Source: CAZTAR01 sp043813895
GTDB lineage: Bacteria > Planctomycetota > Phycisphaerae > UBA1845 > UTPLA1
DNA: 40,035 bases
Reading direction: 5' to 3'
Assembly: GCA_043813895.1 (NCBI GenBank)
Contig: JBDRKQ010000114.1
Coordinates: forward strand, 1-40,035
How positions within the stretch are numbered: the stretch's first letter is position 1; every line of letters starts with the position of its first letter. Below, one piece after another: positions 16,875-24,733 of the stretch. The translations under genes were made by a program, and so were the position numbers. The notes below the pieces were generated by a model. It did not search any database, was not told the origin of the DNA, and saw only the letters and a program-made list of their open reading frames with translations.

Positions 16875-16903
16875 GCGGGCCTGAAAGGGTGTGAGCTTTT
16901 ATT

Positions 16904-17704
16904 GTGTCGGACGATCCACGCGCCAATGCGAGTCTGCTGATCCTGGAGATCGGGAACTCTCACATTTCCGTGGCGACCTCGATTGGGCAGAAGATTCGAA
17001 CGTGCGAATCGTTCGGGCATGATCAGATCGACGCGGCGGTCGATTGCGCGAAGCAGGCCTGGGCGGCGCTGCCGGACGATCGGCTCCGTGCCGTTGCCGC
17101 CGGCTCCGTCGTGCCGGATGTGCTGGCACGTCTCCGCACTGCCGTGTCCGAGGCGCTGCAGTCTCCCGTGCTCGTAGTGGGGGAAGAGCTGCACAGGCCG
17201 CTATCGTCGGCGATCGAGTCGCCGGAGTCGGTGGGGATCGATCGGATCTGCGCTGCTGCCGCCGCTTACGACGAAGTCCGGGCGGCGTGTGTCATCGCCA
17301 GCTTCGGGACGGCGATCACGGTCGATTGCGTCAATGATGCGGGCGCGTTCCTCGGTGGCGCGATCCTCCCGGGCATCGACCTGCAGGCCAAGGCCCTACA
17401 TGCGGGAACGGCCGTGCTGCCGGAGGTGTCCGTCGAGGAAACGGGTGGCGTTTATGGCGGGACCACGGAGCAGGCGATTCGCAACGGCATCGTGTACGGC
17501 GTGGTCGGCAGTCTCCGGGAAATCACCGAGCGCTACGCCACAGACCTGAAGGCGTGGCCGCGGCTGGTCGTGACGGGGGGGAATGGCGAACTTGTTCGAC
17601 GACACTGTGACTTCGTCGATGATCTGGTACCCGATCTGTGCGTCCGCGGGATCGCACTGGCCTACCGCAAACACTTCTCTCCGTTCGACGACGAATTGCC
17701 ATGA
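16904..17704 (+). CDS. coaX: Type III pantothenate kinase
   Basis: A 266-residue kinase, usual length for CoaX, carrying out the first step of coenzyme A synthesis (pantothenate to 4'-phosphopantothenate). The start is GTG. The ASKHA-fold motifs are visible: LEIGNSHISV (14-23) for phosphate binding, SVGIDRICAA with the conserved catalytic Asp, GTAITVDCV, and the late GGNGEL glycine loop. One oddity is that the first motif normally starts with Asp (DxGNT); here it is Glu (E15). Type III enzymes need a monovalent cation and are not inhibited by CoA. The gene ends inside the start of the MnmE-like GTPase gene (ATGA), so the two are cotranslated. Confidence 0.93.
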   Translation: MSDDPRANASLLILEIGNSHISVATSIGQKIRTCESFGHDQIDAAVDCAKQAWAALPDDRLRAVAAGSVVPDVLARLRTAVSEALQSPVLVVGEELHRPLSSAIESPESVGIDRICAAAAAYDEVRAACVIASFGTAITVDCVNDAGAFLGGAILPGIDLQAKALHAGTAVLPEVSVEETGGVYGGTTEQAIRNGIVYGVVGSLREITERYATDLKAWPRLVVTGGNGELVRRHCDFVDDLVPDLCVRGIALAYRKHFSPFDDELP

Positions 17705-18798
17705 CGACCGGCGGCTCTACCATTGGCGCGCTGTTGACGCCGCCCGTGCCGGGTGCGATTGCCGTCATCGGTTTGGCGGGACCTCGCGTGGATGCCATTC
17801 TGGACCGGATTCTCCGCCGCACAAACTCGAACTCGCCTCCGCGACTGGCGGATCGTCGGCCGACCTTCTGCCAACTGGTGGATGAGGGGGTGCCCGTGGA
17901 TGACGTGGTGGTCGTGCGGATGGCTCAACGGGAAACGACCATAGCCGAGATCAACACGCACGGTGGTGTGCGCATCGCGCAGCGCCTGCTCATGCTGCTG
18001 GAACGCAATGGGGCGAAGGTTGTGAGCGGCGAGTCTTTCCACGCCTTGTTCAGCGGCGCCGGTCCGGTCGAGCACGATGTTGACATGGCGCTGTTGCGGT
18101 CCGGCTCGCGACGATTGACGCGATGGCTGCTGAGCCAGCGAAACGTACTTCCCGCATTCCTCGCGCGCGCACGCTCCGGGCAGGCTGGGAGCCTGGCATC
18201 TTTTCTTGCCCGAAGCCAGGCTGCAATCCGCCTGGTTCAGGGGATTCGCCTCGCGTTGGTCGGGCCGCCGAACGCGGGGAAGAGCACGCTGGCGAACCGC
18301 CTGATGGGTCGCCAGCGCGTGCTGGTCTCCGAGACGCCCGGAACGACGCGCGACTGGGTATGCGACACAGCGATAATCCGAGGTTGGCCGGTGTTGCTGA
18401 CGGACACGGCTGGGATCAGGCCGCCGGGCTGCCCGATCGAGTCAGAGGCCATTCGGCGAGGCGGCGACCAGGCTGCATCGGCGGATTTGGTGGTGATCGT
18501 GCTGGATTCAACCGCCTCGCCGCAAACCAGCGCAGCGCACCTCGCGGAACTGACCGACCGAATGCCTAGCGACCAGGAGCGTTTGGTCGTGCTGAACAAG
18601 TGCGATTTGGCGGCGCGCGTTGGCGCGTCAATCGAAGAAGCTTGGCTACACATCTCAGCGGCGACGGGTGAGGGGATCGATCGACTTGAATCCGAGACGG
18701 CCAGGCTGCTTGGGCTGGACTTGCTTCAAGATGGCGAGCCGACGGCGTTCCTCGCCGAGCAGATTGAGAACCTGCCCGATCGCGAGGAGCAGACGTAG
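17701..18798 (+). CDS. MnmE/TrmE-like GTPase lacking the C-terminal Cys motif
   Basis: A 365-residue protein. Residues ~8-120 resemble the MnmE N-terminal folate-binding domain (TPPVPGAIAVIGLAGP; EINTHGGVRIAQRLL). After a shortened helical part comes a complete GTPase domain: G1 GPPNAGKST (188-196), including the potassium-binding Asn; G2 GTTRD (214-218); G3 DTAG (235-238); G4 NKCD (299-302); and G5 SA. MnmE normally has ~450 residues, with a helical end carrying CxGK that is needed for wobble-uridine modification of tRNA. Here only ~45 residues follow G5 and no such Cys exists. It may be a paralogue with a different role or a degenerate MnmE. It overlaps coaX by four bases. Confidence 0.88.
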   Translation: MTTGGSTIGALLTPPVPGAIAVIGLAGPRVDAILDRILRRTNSNSPPRLADRRPTFCQLVDEGVPVDDVVVVRMAQRETTIAEINTHGGVRIAQRLLMLLERNGAKVVSGESFHALFSGAGPVEHDVDMALLRSGSRRLTRWLLSQRNVLPAFLARARSGQAGSLASFLARSQAAIRLVQGIRLALVGPPNAGKSTLANRLMGRQRVLVSETPGTTRDWVCDTAIIRGWPVLLTDTAGIRPPGCPIESEAIRRGGDQAASADLVVIVLDSTASPQTSAAHLAELTDRMPSDQERLVVLNKCDLAARVGASIEEAWLHISAATGEGIDRLESETARLLGLDLLQDGEPTAFLAEQIENLPDREEQT

Positions 18799-18799
18799 G

Positions 18800-18846
18800 G
18801 TCGGCCGACGATGGCCGTTGGTGTTCGTCGTCGGCCGCAGGGGCCG
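18800..18846 (+). repeat. Repeat family D, copy 1
   Basis: Forty-seven bases starting with the palindrome GTCGGCCGAC match the reverse complement of 22617-22663 at 43 of 47 positions. Shorter related copies occur at 33438-33453 (16 identical bases) and 37458-37489. It lies between the convergent GTPase and glycogen phosphorylase genes. Confidence 0.75.
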
Positions 18847-18913
18847 ACACACCGCGTGGGTGCCCCACCATTGAAAGGGCGGAGCACTCAACAGCTCACG
18901 TCCGACACGGGGG

Positions 18914-18947
18914 TCTGACGCCACGTTTTCTCTGAAGCCGCGTCAGA
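18914..18947 (-). terminator. Weak candidate terminator after glgP
   Basis: TCTGACGC and GCGTCAGA form a perfect 8-base stem with an 18-base loop that includes the glgP stop codon. No T-run follows on the minus strand, so an intrinsic terminator role is doubtful. Confidence 0.25.
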
Positions 18948-21438
18948 GTTCCACCTGTACGGGGTGTACGTTCCAGATCTGCTCGGCATACTCGCGTATG
19001 GTCCGATCACTGGAGAACTTGCCCATACTGGCCGTGTTCAGGATCGACATGCGGGCCCAGCCTTTCCAGTCGTGGTAGGCGCGGCTGACACGCTCCTGAC
19101 ACTCGATGTAGGCGGTGTAGTCTGCGAGGACCATGTAGGGGTCGCCTTCCTTGAGCAGGCGATCGATCAGCGGCTGGAACAGCCCCGGCTCGTCGGGCGA
19201 GAACATGCTGCCCGCGATCTGGTCGATTGCCTGTCGCAGCTCGTCGTTTCCTTGATAGCAATCCCAGGGGTTATACCCGGCGGCCTTGCGGGCTTCGACT
19301 TCTTCCGCGGTCAGCCCGAAGATGAACATGTGTTCATCGCCGATCTCTTCGCGCATTTCGACATTAGCGCCGTCGAGAGTGCCGATCGTGAGAGCGCCGT
19401 TGAGAGCAAACTTCATGTTGCCTGTGCCGGAGGCTTCCATGCCGGCCGTCGAGATCTGCTCGGACAGTTCGGCGGCGGGAATGATGTACTCGGCGAGCGC
19501 GACGCCGTAGTTCGCCAGGAAGGCCACCTTCAGGCGATCGGCGGCGGCTGGATCACCGTCGATCAATCGGCCCACGGCGTTGGCGAGCTTGATCGTCAGT
19601 TTGGCATGGTGATACCCCGGCGCGGCCTTGCCTGCCAGAATGATCGCCCGCGGCGCGGCGTCCGGTGCCTTTCCAGACTTGATCCGGTTGTAGAGGGTGA
19701 TGGCATGAAGGATGTTCAGGAGCTGGCGTTTGTAGTCGTGGAATCGCTTTACCTGACAGTCGAACAGCATATCCAGATGCAGGGCCGTCTCCTGCTTGGC
19801 ACGGATGTACGAGGCGAGGCGATTCTTGTTAAGCTTCTTGATCTCACGCCACCGCACTTGAAACTCGGGATCCTCCGCCAACGGGATCAAGCGGCGCAGT
19901 TGATCGAGATCGGTCACCCATCTCTCGCCGATTGCATCCGTGATCAGAAAGGCCAACGGAGAGTTCGCCTTCTTGAGCCAGCGCCTGGGAGTAATGCCGT
20001 TGGTCTTGTTGTTGAAGCGGCCGGGATAAAACTCGTGGAAGTCCTTCAGAACCCGGTCCTTGAGAATCTGCGTGTGTAATTCGGAGACGCCGTTGACCGA
20101 ATGGCTGCCGACAATGGCCAAATGGGCCATCCGCACCTTGGGTTCATGGCCGGCGCCGATGAGCGACATGCGCGTGAGACGGCCCGAGTCTCCCGGGTGT
20201 CGGCTCGATACTTCGCGGAGGAATCGGGTGTTGATCTCGTAGATGATTTCCAGGTGTCTCGGCAGCAGGTTTCCAATCAGCGTGATCGGCCAACATTCCA
20301 GGGCTTCCGGCATGACCGTGTGGTTGGTGTACGCGAAGGTGGAGACGGTGATGTCCCAGGCCTCATTCCACGCGAGGCCCTGACAATCCATGAGTATCCG
20401 CATGAGTTCGGGAATGGCCAGTGCGGGGTGGGTGTCATTGAGTTGGATGGCGGCGCATTCGGGAAGCCGTGTCCAATCATCGTGCTGTGCGGAGAAGCGA
20501 TTGAGGATATCCTGCAAGGAGGCGGAAATCAGGAGGTACTCCTGCTTGAGTCTCAGTTCACGGCCTTGCGTGGACTGGTCGTTGGGGTACAGGACCTTGG
20601 TGATATTCTCGCTCCGCGCCTTGTCCTCACAGGCCCGCACGTAGTCGCCGTGGTTGAAGTAGTCCAGGTCGAATTCGCGCGTGGACTTGGCGGAGAAGAG
20701 GCGTAGGGTGTTGACGGTATTGTTGCGGTAGCCGGGCACCGGCATGTCGTAGGGCATCGCGAGAACGTCGTGCGTGTCGCCCCAACGATATCTATGCCTT
20801 CCATGTTCGTCAGTGTAGCCCTCGGAACGCCCGTAGAACTGAACGCGGAGGGTGTGCTCGGGCCTGGCGATTTCCCAGGGATTGCCGAGTCTGAGCCAGT
20901 CGTCCGGGTCCTCGATCTGGAACCCGTCGCGGATTCGCTGGTGAAACATGCCATAGTCGTATCGAATGCCATACCCGTAGCCCGGCAGTTGCAGCGTGGC
21001 CATCGAGTCGATGAAGCAGGCGGCCAGTCTGCCCAGCCCGCCGTTGCCCAGGCCGGCCTCCTCTTCCAGGCTTCGGATGTCCTCGATGTTGTAGCCGAGA
21101 TCGAAGAGCGCTTCGTAGCACTCGTCGTAGAGCTGGAGGTTGATAAGGCTGTTGCCCAGCGCCCGGCCGATCAGGAACTCGAGCGAGAGGTAATAGACAC
21201 GTTTGGTGTCCGGCCTGTGGTAGTATGCCCGTCGCGTGGCAATCCAGCGGTCGATAAGCCGGTCGCGGACCGTTGTTGCCAGCGCGACAAAGAGGTCGTG
21301 CTTCGTGGCGAACCCGGGCACCTTCGCCTGCGTGAACGCAATGTGGTTCAGGAAGGACCGCTTCAGGGCTTCAACGTCGCAATCTCGGCGCGTGTCATGG
21401 GCCCTGGATGTTCTCGTCGGTGTGTCGAGCAAGGTCAT
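18943..21438 (-). CDS. glgP: Glycogen/starch/alpha-glucan phosphorylase
   Basis: An 831-residue GT35 phosphorylase, full length for the family. It splits alpha-1,4-glucan with phosphate to give glucose 1-phosphate. The PLP-binding lysine lies in the signature EASGTGNMKFALNGALTIGT. Other conserved segments are intact: RAYYHRPDTKRVYYLSLEFL near the start, EEEAGLGNGGLGRLAACF, PYDMPVPGY, AIQLNDTHPALAIPELMR and KRFHDYKRQLLN. The ATG at 21438 is preferred; a GTG at 21450 is an alternative. An HDOD gene lies 119 bases upstream on the same strand. Inverted copies of repeat family D flank the glgP-HDOD pair. Confidence 0.97.
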   Translation of the reverse strand: MTLLDTPTRTSRAHDTRRDCDVEALKRSFLNHIAFTQAKVPGFATKHDLFVALATTVRDRLIDRWIATRRAYYHRPDTKRVYYLSLEFLIGRALGNSLINLQLYDECYEALFDLGYNIEDIRSLEEEAGLGNGGLGRLAACFIDSMATLQLPGYGYGIRYDYGMFHQRIRDGFQIEDPDDWLRLGNPWEIARPEHTLRVQFYGRSEGYTDEHGRHRYRWGDTHDVLAMPYDMPVPGYRNNTVNTLRLFSAKSTREFDLDYFNHGDYVRACEDKARSENITKVLYPNDQSTQGRELRLKQEYLLISASLQDILNRFSAQHDDWTRLPECAAIQLNDTHPALAIPELMRILMDCQGLAWNEAWDITVSTFAYTNHTVMPEALECWPITLIGNLLPRHLEIIYEINTRFLREVSSRHPGDSGRLTRMSLIGAGHEPKVRMAHLAIVGSHSVNGVSELHTQILKDRVLKDFHEFYPGRFNNKTNGITPRRWLKKANSPLAFLITDAIGERWVTDLDQLRRLIPLAEDPEFQVRWREIKKLNKNRLASYIRAKQETALHLDMLFDCQVKRFHDYKRQLLNILHAITLYNRIKSGKAPDAAPRAIILAGKAAPGYHHAKLTIKLANAVGRLIDGDPAAADRLKVAFLANYGVALAEYIIPAAELSEQISTAGMEASGTGNMKFALNGALTIGTLDGANVEMREEIGDEHMFIFGLTAEEVEARKAAGYNPWDCYQGNDELRQAIDQIAGSMFSPDEPGLFQPLIDRLLKEGDPYMVLADYTAYIECQERVSRAYHDWKGWARMSILNTASMGKFSSDRTIREYAEQIWNVHPVQVEL

Positions 21439-21569
21439 TGTTGATTCCACTATGCCAAAGTGCTCCCGGCGTGTTTCGAGATTATGGAACGCCGAGAATA
21501 GTCTCCAATCCAGTGACGCCGGCCCTCAACCCGTGAAGTCACAGGTGACGGCCCCGCGCCGCTCCCCCG

Positions 21570-22454
21570 TCAGTCCTTAGCGTCGAACGCTGCTTCGGCC
21601 TTATCGAGTTTCTCAGCCAAGTCTCCTCGCACTTCCTCGAGTTGGTCGGTTGAGGCGCCGGTCGCATCGAGGAGATCCTGTGTGATCTCCTGGTCTTTCG
21701 CCGTCAGGTTGAGTCCCAACTCCTCCTGACAACACAAGATGTCGGCGGTTTGCAGGATCATGCCAATGGATCGAAAGTCGTCCGGCAGATTCTGCGGGCT
21801 GTGATGGTAACCGGCGGCTACCTGCAAGCTCTTGGGGAATCTCCACTGGGCTGTCAGGGCTTCGCCGAATGCCTGGTGTGTGGCGCCGATGATTTCCTGT
21901 TCCAGTTGGCTGAAGTTGCCCTCACCCGCGTTGCACCGCCGACAGACCTCTCCAAGTTCTTCCGGGAAGACCTGCCGTTCCACGAGGAGGCCCAGGTCGT
22001 GGATCAGGCCGGCCAGAAAGAACTCGTCTCCGCCGGCAGGGTTGCCCACGACCTCGGTGAACCGCTTGGCGGCAACACCGACCGCAATGCTGTGTCTCCA
22101 CAGTTCTTTGGCCGGAAAGAGATTGGGATACTGTCGCCCGTCGAACATCTTGGCAAGCGATGCGGCGACGGCGATGTTCTTGACTGCCACCCCCCCCAGC
22201 AACAAGGATGCTCGCTCAACGTCGGCGACCTGCCCGGGCAAGCCGTAAAACGCGGAGTTCACAACCCTCAAGATTTTGGCGGACAGGGCGGGGTCGCGCT
22301 TGATCACTTCTTGAAGATCGTCGGCGGTGCTATCCGCATCCTCAACAACGTCGATGATCTTGATCGTCACTTCCGGCAGGGTGGCGATGTCGCCAAGGGA
22401 GGCGATTGCCTTCGACACGATGCTCTTACTCTTGTCTGCTGTTTGGACGGCCAT
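21570..22454 (-). CDS. HDOD-domain signalling protein
   Basis: A 294-residue single-domain HDOD protein. The HD-like core is visible in RDPALSAKILRVVNSAFYG (the typical HDOD start), LLGGVAVKNIAVAASLAKMF, ELWRHSIAVGVAAKR, AGLIHDLGLLV and QLEQEIIGATHQAFGEALTAQW. HDOD domains resemble HD phosphohydrolases, but many lack activity and serve as regulators of chemotaxis, cell cycle or stress. Here HD is kept in LIHDLG and the ends are helical and acidic (QLEEVRGDLAEKLDKAEAA). GGAG lies 6 bases before the ATG. Its position upstream of glycogen phosphorylase may allow co-transcription, but I see no direct functional link. Confidence 0.9.
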   Translation of the reverse strand: MAVQTADKSKSIVSKAIASLGDIATLPEVTIKIIDVVEDADSTADDLQEVIKRDPALSAKILRVVNSAFYGLPGQVADVERASLLLGGVAVKNIAVAASLAKMFDGRQYPNLFPAKELWRHSIAVGVAAKRFTEVVGNPAGGDEFFLAGLIHDLGLLVERQVFPEELGEVCRRCNAGEGNFSQLEQEIIGATHQAFGEALTAQWRFPKSLQVAAGYHHSPQNLPDDFRSIGMILQTADILCCQEELGLNLTAKDQEITQDLLDATGASTDQLEEVRGDLAEKLDKAEAAFDAKD

Positions 22455-22837
22455 GATGTCTCCGCAATATCAGACCCGGCGTGGTTCCCGGACGACCGCG
22501 CACCCACACAATTAGCTCATCGGATTAGCGGGTGTTCAGCGTTAGGTTCCGGCGTCCGCTCCCGTGTCGAACGTCTGCACCAGCCCGAAGCGCAAGCGAG
22601 GGTGCGATCGTAGCATCCGCCCCCGCGGCCGACGACGAATACCAACGGCCGTCGTCGGCCGACAAGGGCGTCGGCCGCTGCTGAGACGCGCAAACCGCTG
22701 TAGCGGATGAGCAGGAGGAAGTTCCCCCGATTATGGGTCGTTCGTGCTCGGCTTCGAGAGGAAAGAGCACGGCGCACGAGTGTTCCGCGGCCCTGGCGAC
22801 ACACTCGTGACCCGCTTGGAGCAAGGCGGATCGCCGG
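22455..22837. other. Intergenic region with repeat family D (383 bases)
   Basis: Holds the leader of the HDOD gene on the minus strand and the family D copy at 22617-22663, extended by a further GTCGGCCGCTG block. No gene-like frame, tRNA or clear terminator is visible between the HDOD start and the aldolase stop. Confidence 0.5.
22617..22663 (-). repeat. Repeat family D, copy 2 (inverted relative to copy 1)
   Basis: Reverse complement of 18800-18846 with four mismatches in 47. The two copies bracket glgP and the HDOD gene, about 3.8 kb apart. Confidence 0.75.
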
Positions 22838-23857
22838 CTACCGATAAAAGCCGACCATCTCCTTGCACGTTGCAGGCTTGATCTTGCCCGCGTTGCCGGC
22901 CTGTCCGAAGGCGGTCATCCGGGCGACGCAGACAAGCTTCATCGCATCCCGAGCCGGCCCGAGGTACTTGCGAGGATCGAACTCCCCCTTCTTCGTAGCG
23001 AACACCTTGCGGATTGCACCCGTGATCGCGAGGCGGTTGTCGGTATCCACGTTAACTTTGCGGACGCCGTTCTTGATGCCCCGCCGGATCTCCTCAACGG
23101 GAACGCCATAGGTCTCCTTCATCTCGCCACCGAACTCGCGGATGATCGCCAGCAGCTCCTGCGGAACACTCGATGAACCGTGCATGACCATGTGGGTGTT
23201 GGGCAGTCTCTTGTGGATATCCTCGATGACGCTCATGACGAGCACGTCGCCCGACGGCTTCTTGGTGAACTTGTATGCGCCGTGGCTCGTGCCGATTGCG
23301 ACCGCGAGCGCGTCGACGCCCGTCCTTGCGACGAACTCTTCCGCCTGCGCAGGGTCCGTGAGGTGCTTCATGGCATCCTCGGCGGAGAGCCCGGCGCCGT
23401 GGCCGTCCTCGATGCCGCCGAGGCAACCCAACTCGCCCTCGACGGTCACACCCTTGGCGTGGGCGGCTTTGACGACTTTTGACGTGACTTCGACGTTGTA
23501 ATCGAAGCTGGCCGGCGTCTTGCCGTCGGCCTCGAGCGAACCGTCCATCATCACCGACGTGAAGTTCTGCTCGATCGCGCTGAAGCAGGTCTCCGGTGAG
23601 TTGCCGTGGTCCAGGTGCATCGCGATCGGGATGTTCGGGTTCAGCTCCGCGGCCGCGAGCATCAGGTGCCGCAAGTACGCGTCGTTCGAGTACTCACGGG
23701 CACCGCGCGACGCCTGAATGATGACCGGCGACTCGGTTTCCACCGCGGCCATCATGATTGCCTGAATCTGCTCCATGTTGTTGACGTTGAACGCCGCGAG
23801 TCCGTAGTCGTTTTCGGCCGCGTGGTCCAAGAGTGTTCGCATCGGTACGAGAGACAT
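22838..23857 (-). CDS. fba: Class II fructose-bisphosphate aldolase
   Basis: A 339-residue zinc-dependent aldolase, joining or splitting fructose 1,6-bisphosphate and the triose phosphates. Zinc-ligand histidines are visible in AMHLDHGNSPE, GTSHGAYKF and MVMHGSSSVP. The glycine/Asp phosphate-binding segments (VNVDTDNRLAIT) and the cation-binding VEGELGCLGGIEDG are intact. I start at the ATG at 23857, where AGAGGAG lies 8 bases upstream; the frame is open for another 35 codons without protein-like features. It is probably a single gene. With glgP, phosphofructokinase and PEP carboxykinase it makes this part of the window rich in glycolysis/gluconeogenesis genes. Confidence 0.96.
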   Translation of the reverse strand: MSLVPMRTLLDHAAENDYGLAAFNVNNMEQIQAIMMAAVETESPVIIQASRGAREYSNDAYLRHLMLAAAELNPNIPIAMHLDHGNSPETCFSAIEQNFTSVMMDGSLEADGKTPASFDYNVEVTSKVVKAAHAKGVTVEGELGCLGGIEDGHGAGLSAEDAMKHLTDPAQAEEFVARTGVDALAVAIGTSHGAYKFTKKPSGDVLVMSVIEDIHKRLPNTHMVMHGSSSVPQELLAIIREFGGEMKETYGVPVEEIRRGIKNGVRKVNVDTDNRLAITGAIRKVFATKKGEFDPRKYLGPARDAMKLVCVARMTAFGQAGNAGKIKPATCKEMVGFYR

Positions 23858-24059
23858 TGTGATTACTCCTCTCTGGAAGGTGTCTGGAACGCCGCCTCGT
23901 TCCGAGGGGCGTCTTGTATTTGTATGTACATCCTCCGCCGCTATCGCGGTTCGAAGGACCAATGAAACGCGCTACAACCACACGAATCGTAACCTGTGGG
24001 CCTTTTTCGGCAAGCATGTGTTTCTCCGGCCATCCTGACTCCCATCGTGCCGGCTCCCT

Positions 24060-24160
24060 TATTCGTGTTGGTTCCTCCGCTTCTGGGCCTCAAGCAGCCG
24101 CGGGCCGTCGAGGGCGCTGACGAACGGAAGCAAGTCCTCGCACTCCTCGATGACATAATC
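24060..24160 (-). pseudogene. 3' remnant of a second response-regulator gene
   Basis: These 101 bases align without gaps to 24238-24338, the 3' end of the intact response-regulator gene, with 8 differences (92% identity). In the gene's frame both encode the same 33-residue tail (DYVIEECEDLLPFV...RRNQHE) then a stop (TAA here, TAG in the intact gene). Seven codons differ, and six of these changes are synonymous; the only amino-acid change is Ala for Val. The similarity stops abruptly at the Asp codon, directly beside the family C palindromes at 24171-24230. The pattern suggests that a full paralogous gene existed under selection and later lost its 5' part, rather than a recent copying of a fragment. 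Confidence 0.75.
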
Positions 24161-24170
24161 AGTTTCCGCT

Positions 24171-24230
24171 GGGCCGAGAATCCTTTCTCGGCCCTCTGGC
24201 CGATGCCGAGAAGGGATTCTCGGCAGAGCA
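24171..24230. repeat. Two family C palindromes back to back
   Basis: The first hairpin, GGGCCGAGAATCCTTTCTCG (starting at 24171), is followed ten bases later by the unit 24205-24230, which is the exact reverse complement of 5059-5084 over 26 bases. The pair lies exactly between the response-regulator remnant and the stop codon of the intact gene. Confidence 0.8.
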
Positions 24231-24236
24231 CTTCCT

Positions 24237-24728
24237 CTATTCGTGTTGGTTCCTCCGCTTTTGGGCCTCAAGCAGCCGCGGGCCGTCCAGCACGCTAACG
24301 AACGGGAGCAGGTCCTCACACTCCTCGATGACATAATCCGTCAGGTATCGGCGTACGACCTCGTGCAAGGCCTCGCGTGTCCAAGGCTTGGCGATGTAAT
24401 GGTGGAGGTCGGCGTCGTTGACGGCCTTAATGGTGTCTTGCAGGCCGGCCTGTCCCGTGACGAGCACCTTTCGCGCGGAGGCGAAGCGCGGGTCCTCCTT
24501 GAACTCGACGAGCAGGTCCGCCCCAAGCATGCCGGGCATCAAGTGGTCGCACAGGATGAGTCCGACGAGATCGCCGGCATCCGCACAGAGCGCGGCCGCT
24601 GCTCGGGCGTCGTCAGCGTCGTCCGCGACTTCAATCCGACAGAGAACCGAAAAAGGCTCCAGGTCGCGAACCAGCGCATCGCGGACCTCCGCCTCATCGT
24701 CAACACAGAGTATCGCTACGCGGTTCAT
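24237..24728 (-). CDS. Single-domain response regulator
   Basis: A 163-residue receiver protein without an output domain. The acidic pocket is D10/D11, the phosphoacceptor D61 in LILCDHLMPG, the switch Thr T91 in VLVTGQ and the conserved lysine K114 in YIAKPW. After the receiver comes a ~45-residue helical tail (EALHEVVRRYLTDYVIEECE) ending RRNQHE. The ATG is five bases after the stop of the histidine kinase gene, so it is almost certainly the cognate partner. With no DNA-binding domain it probably signals by protein-protein contact or acts as a phosphate sink. The 3' end is duplicated at 24060-24160. Confidence 0.93.
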   Translation of the reverse strand: MNRVAILCVDDEAEVRDALVRDLEPFSVLCRIEVADDADDARAAAALCADAGDLVGLILCDHLMPGMLGADLLVEFKEDPRFASARKVLVTGQAGLQDTIKAVNDADLHHYIAKPWTREALHEVVRRYLTDYVIEECEDLLPFVSVLDGPRLLEAQKRRNQHE

Positions 24729-24733
24729 GGCAT

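Noticed and set aside
22455..24236. CRISPR array or tRNA cluster in the repeat-rich gaps
   Set aside because: The repeats are few, unevenly spaced and palindromic without uniform spacers, and no cloverleaf or CCA-type end is visible.
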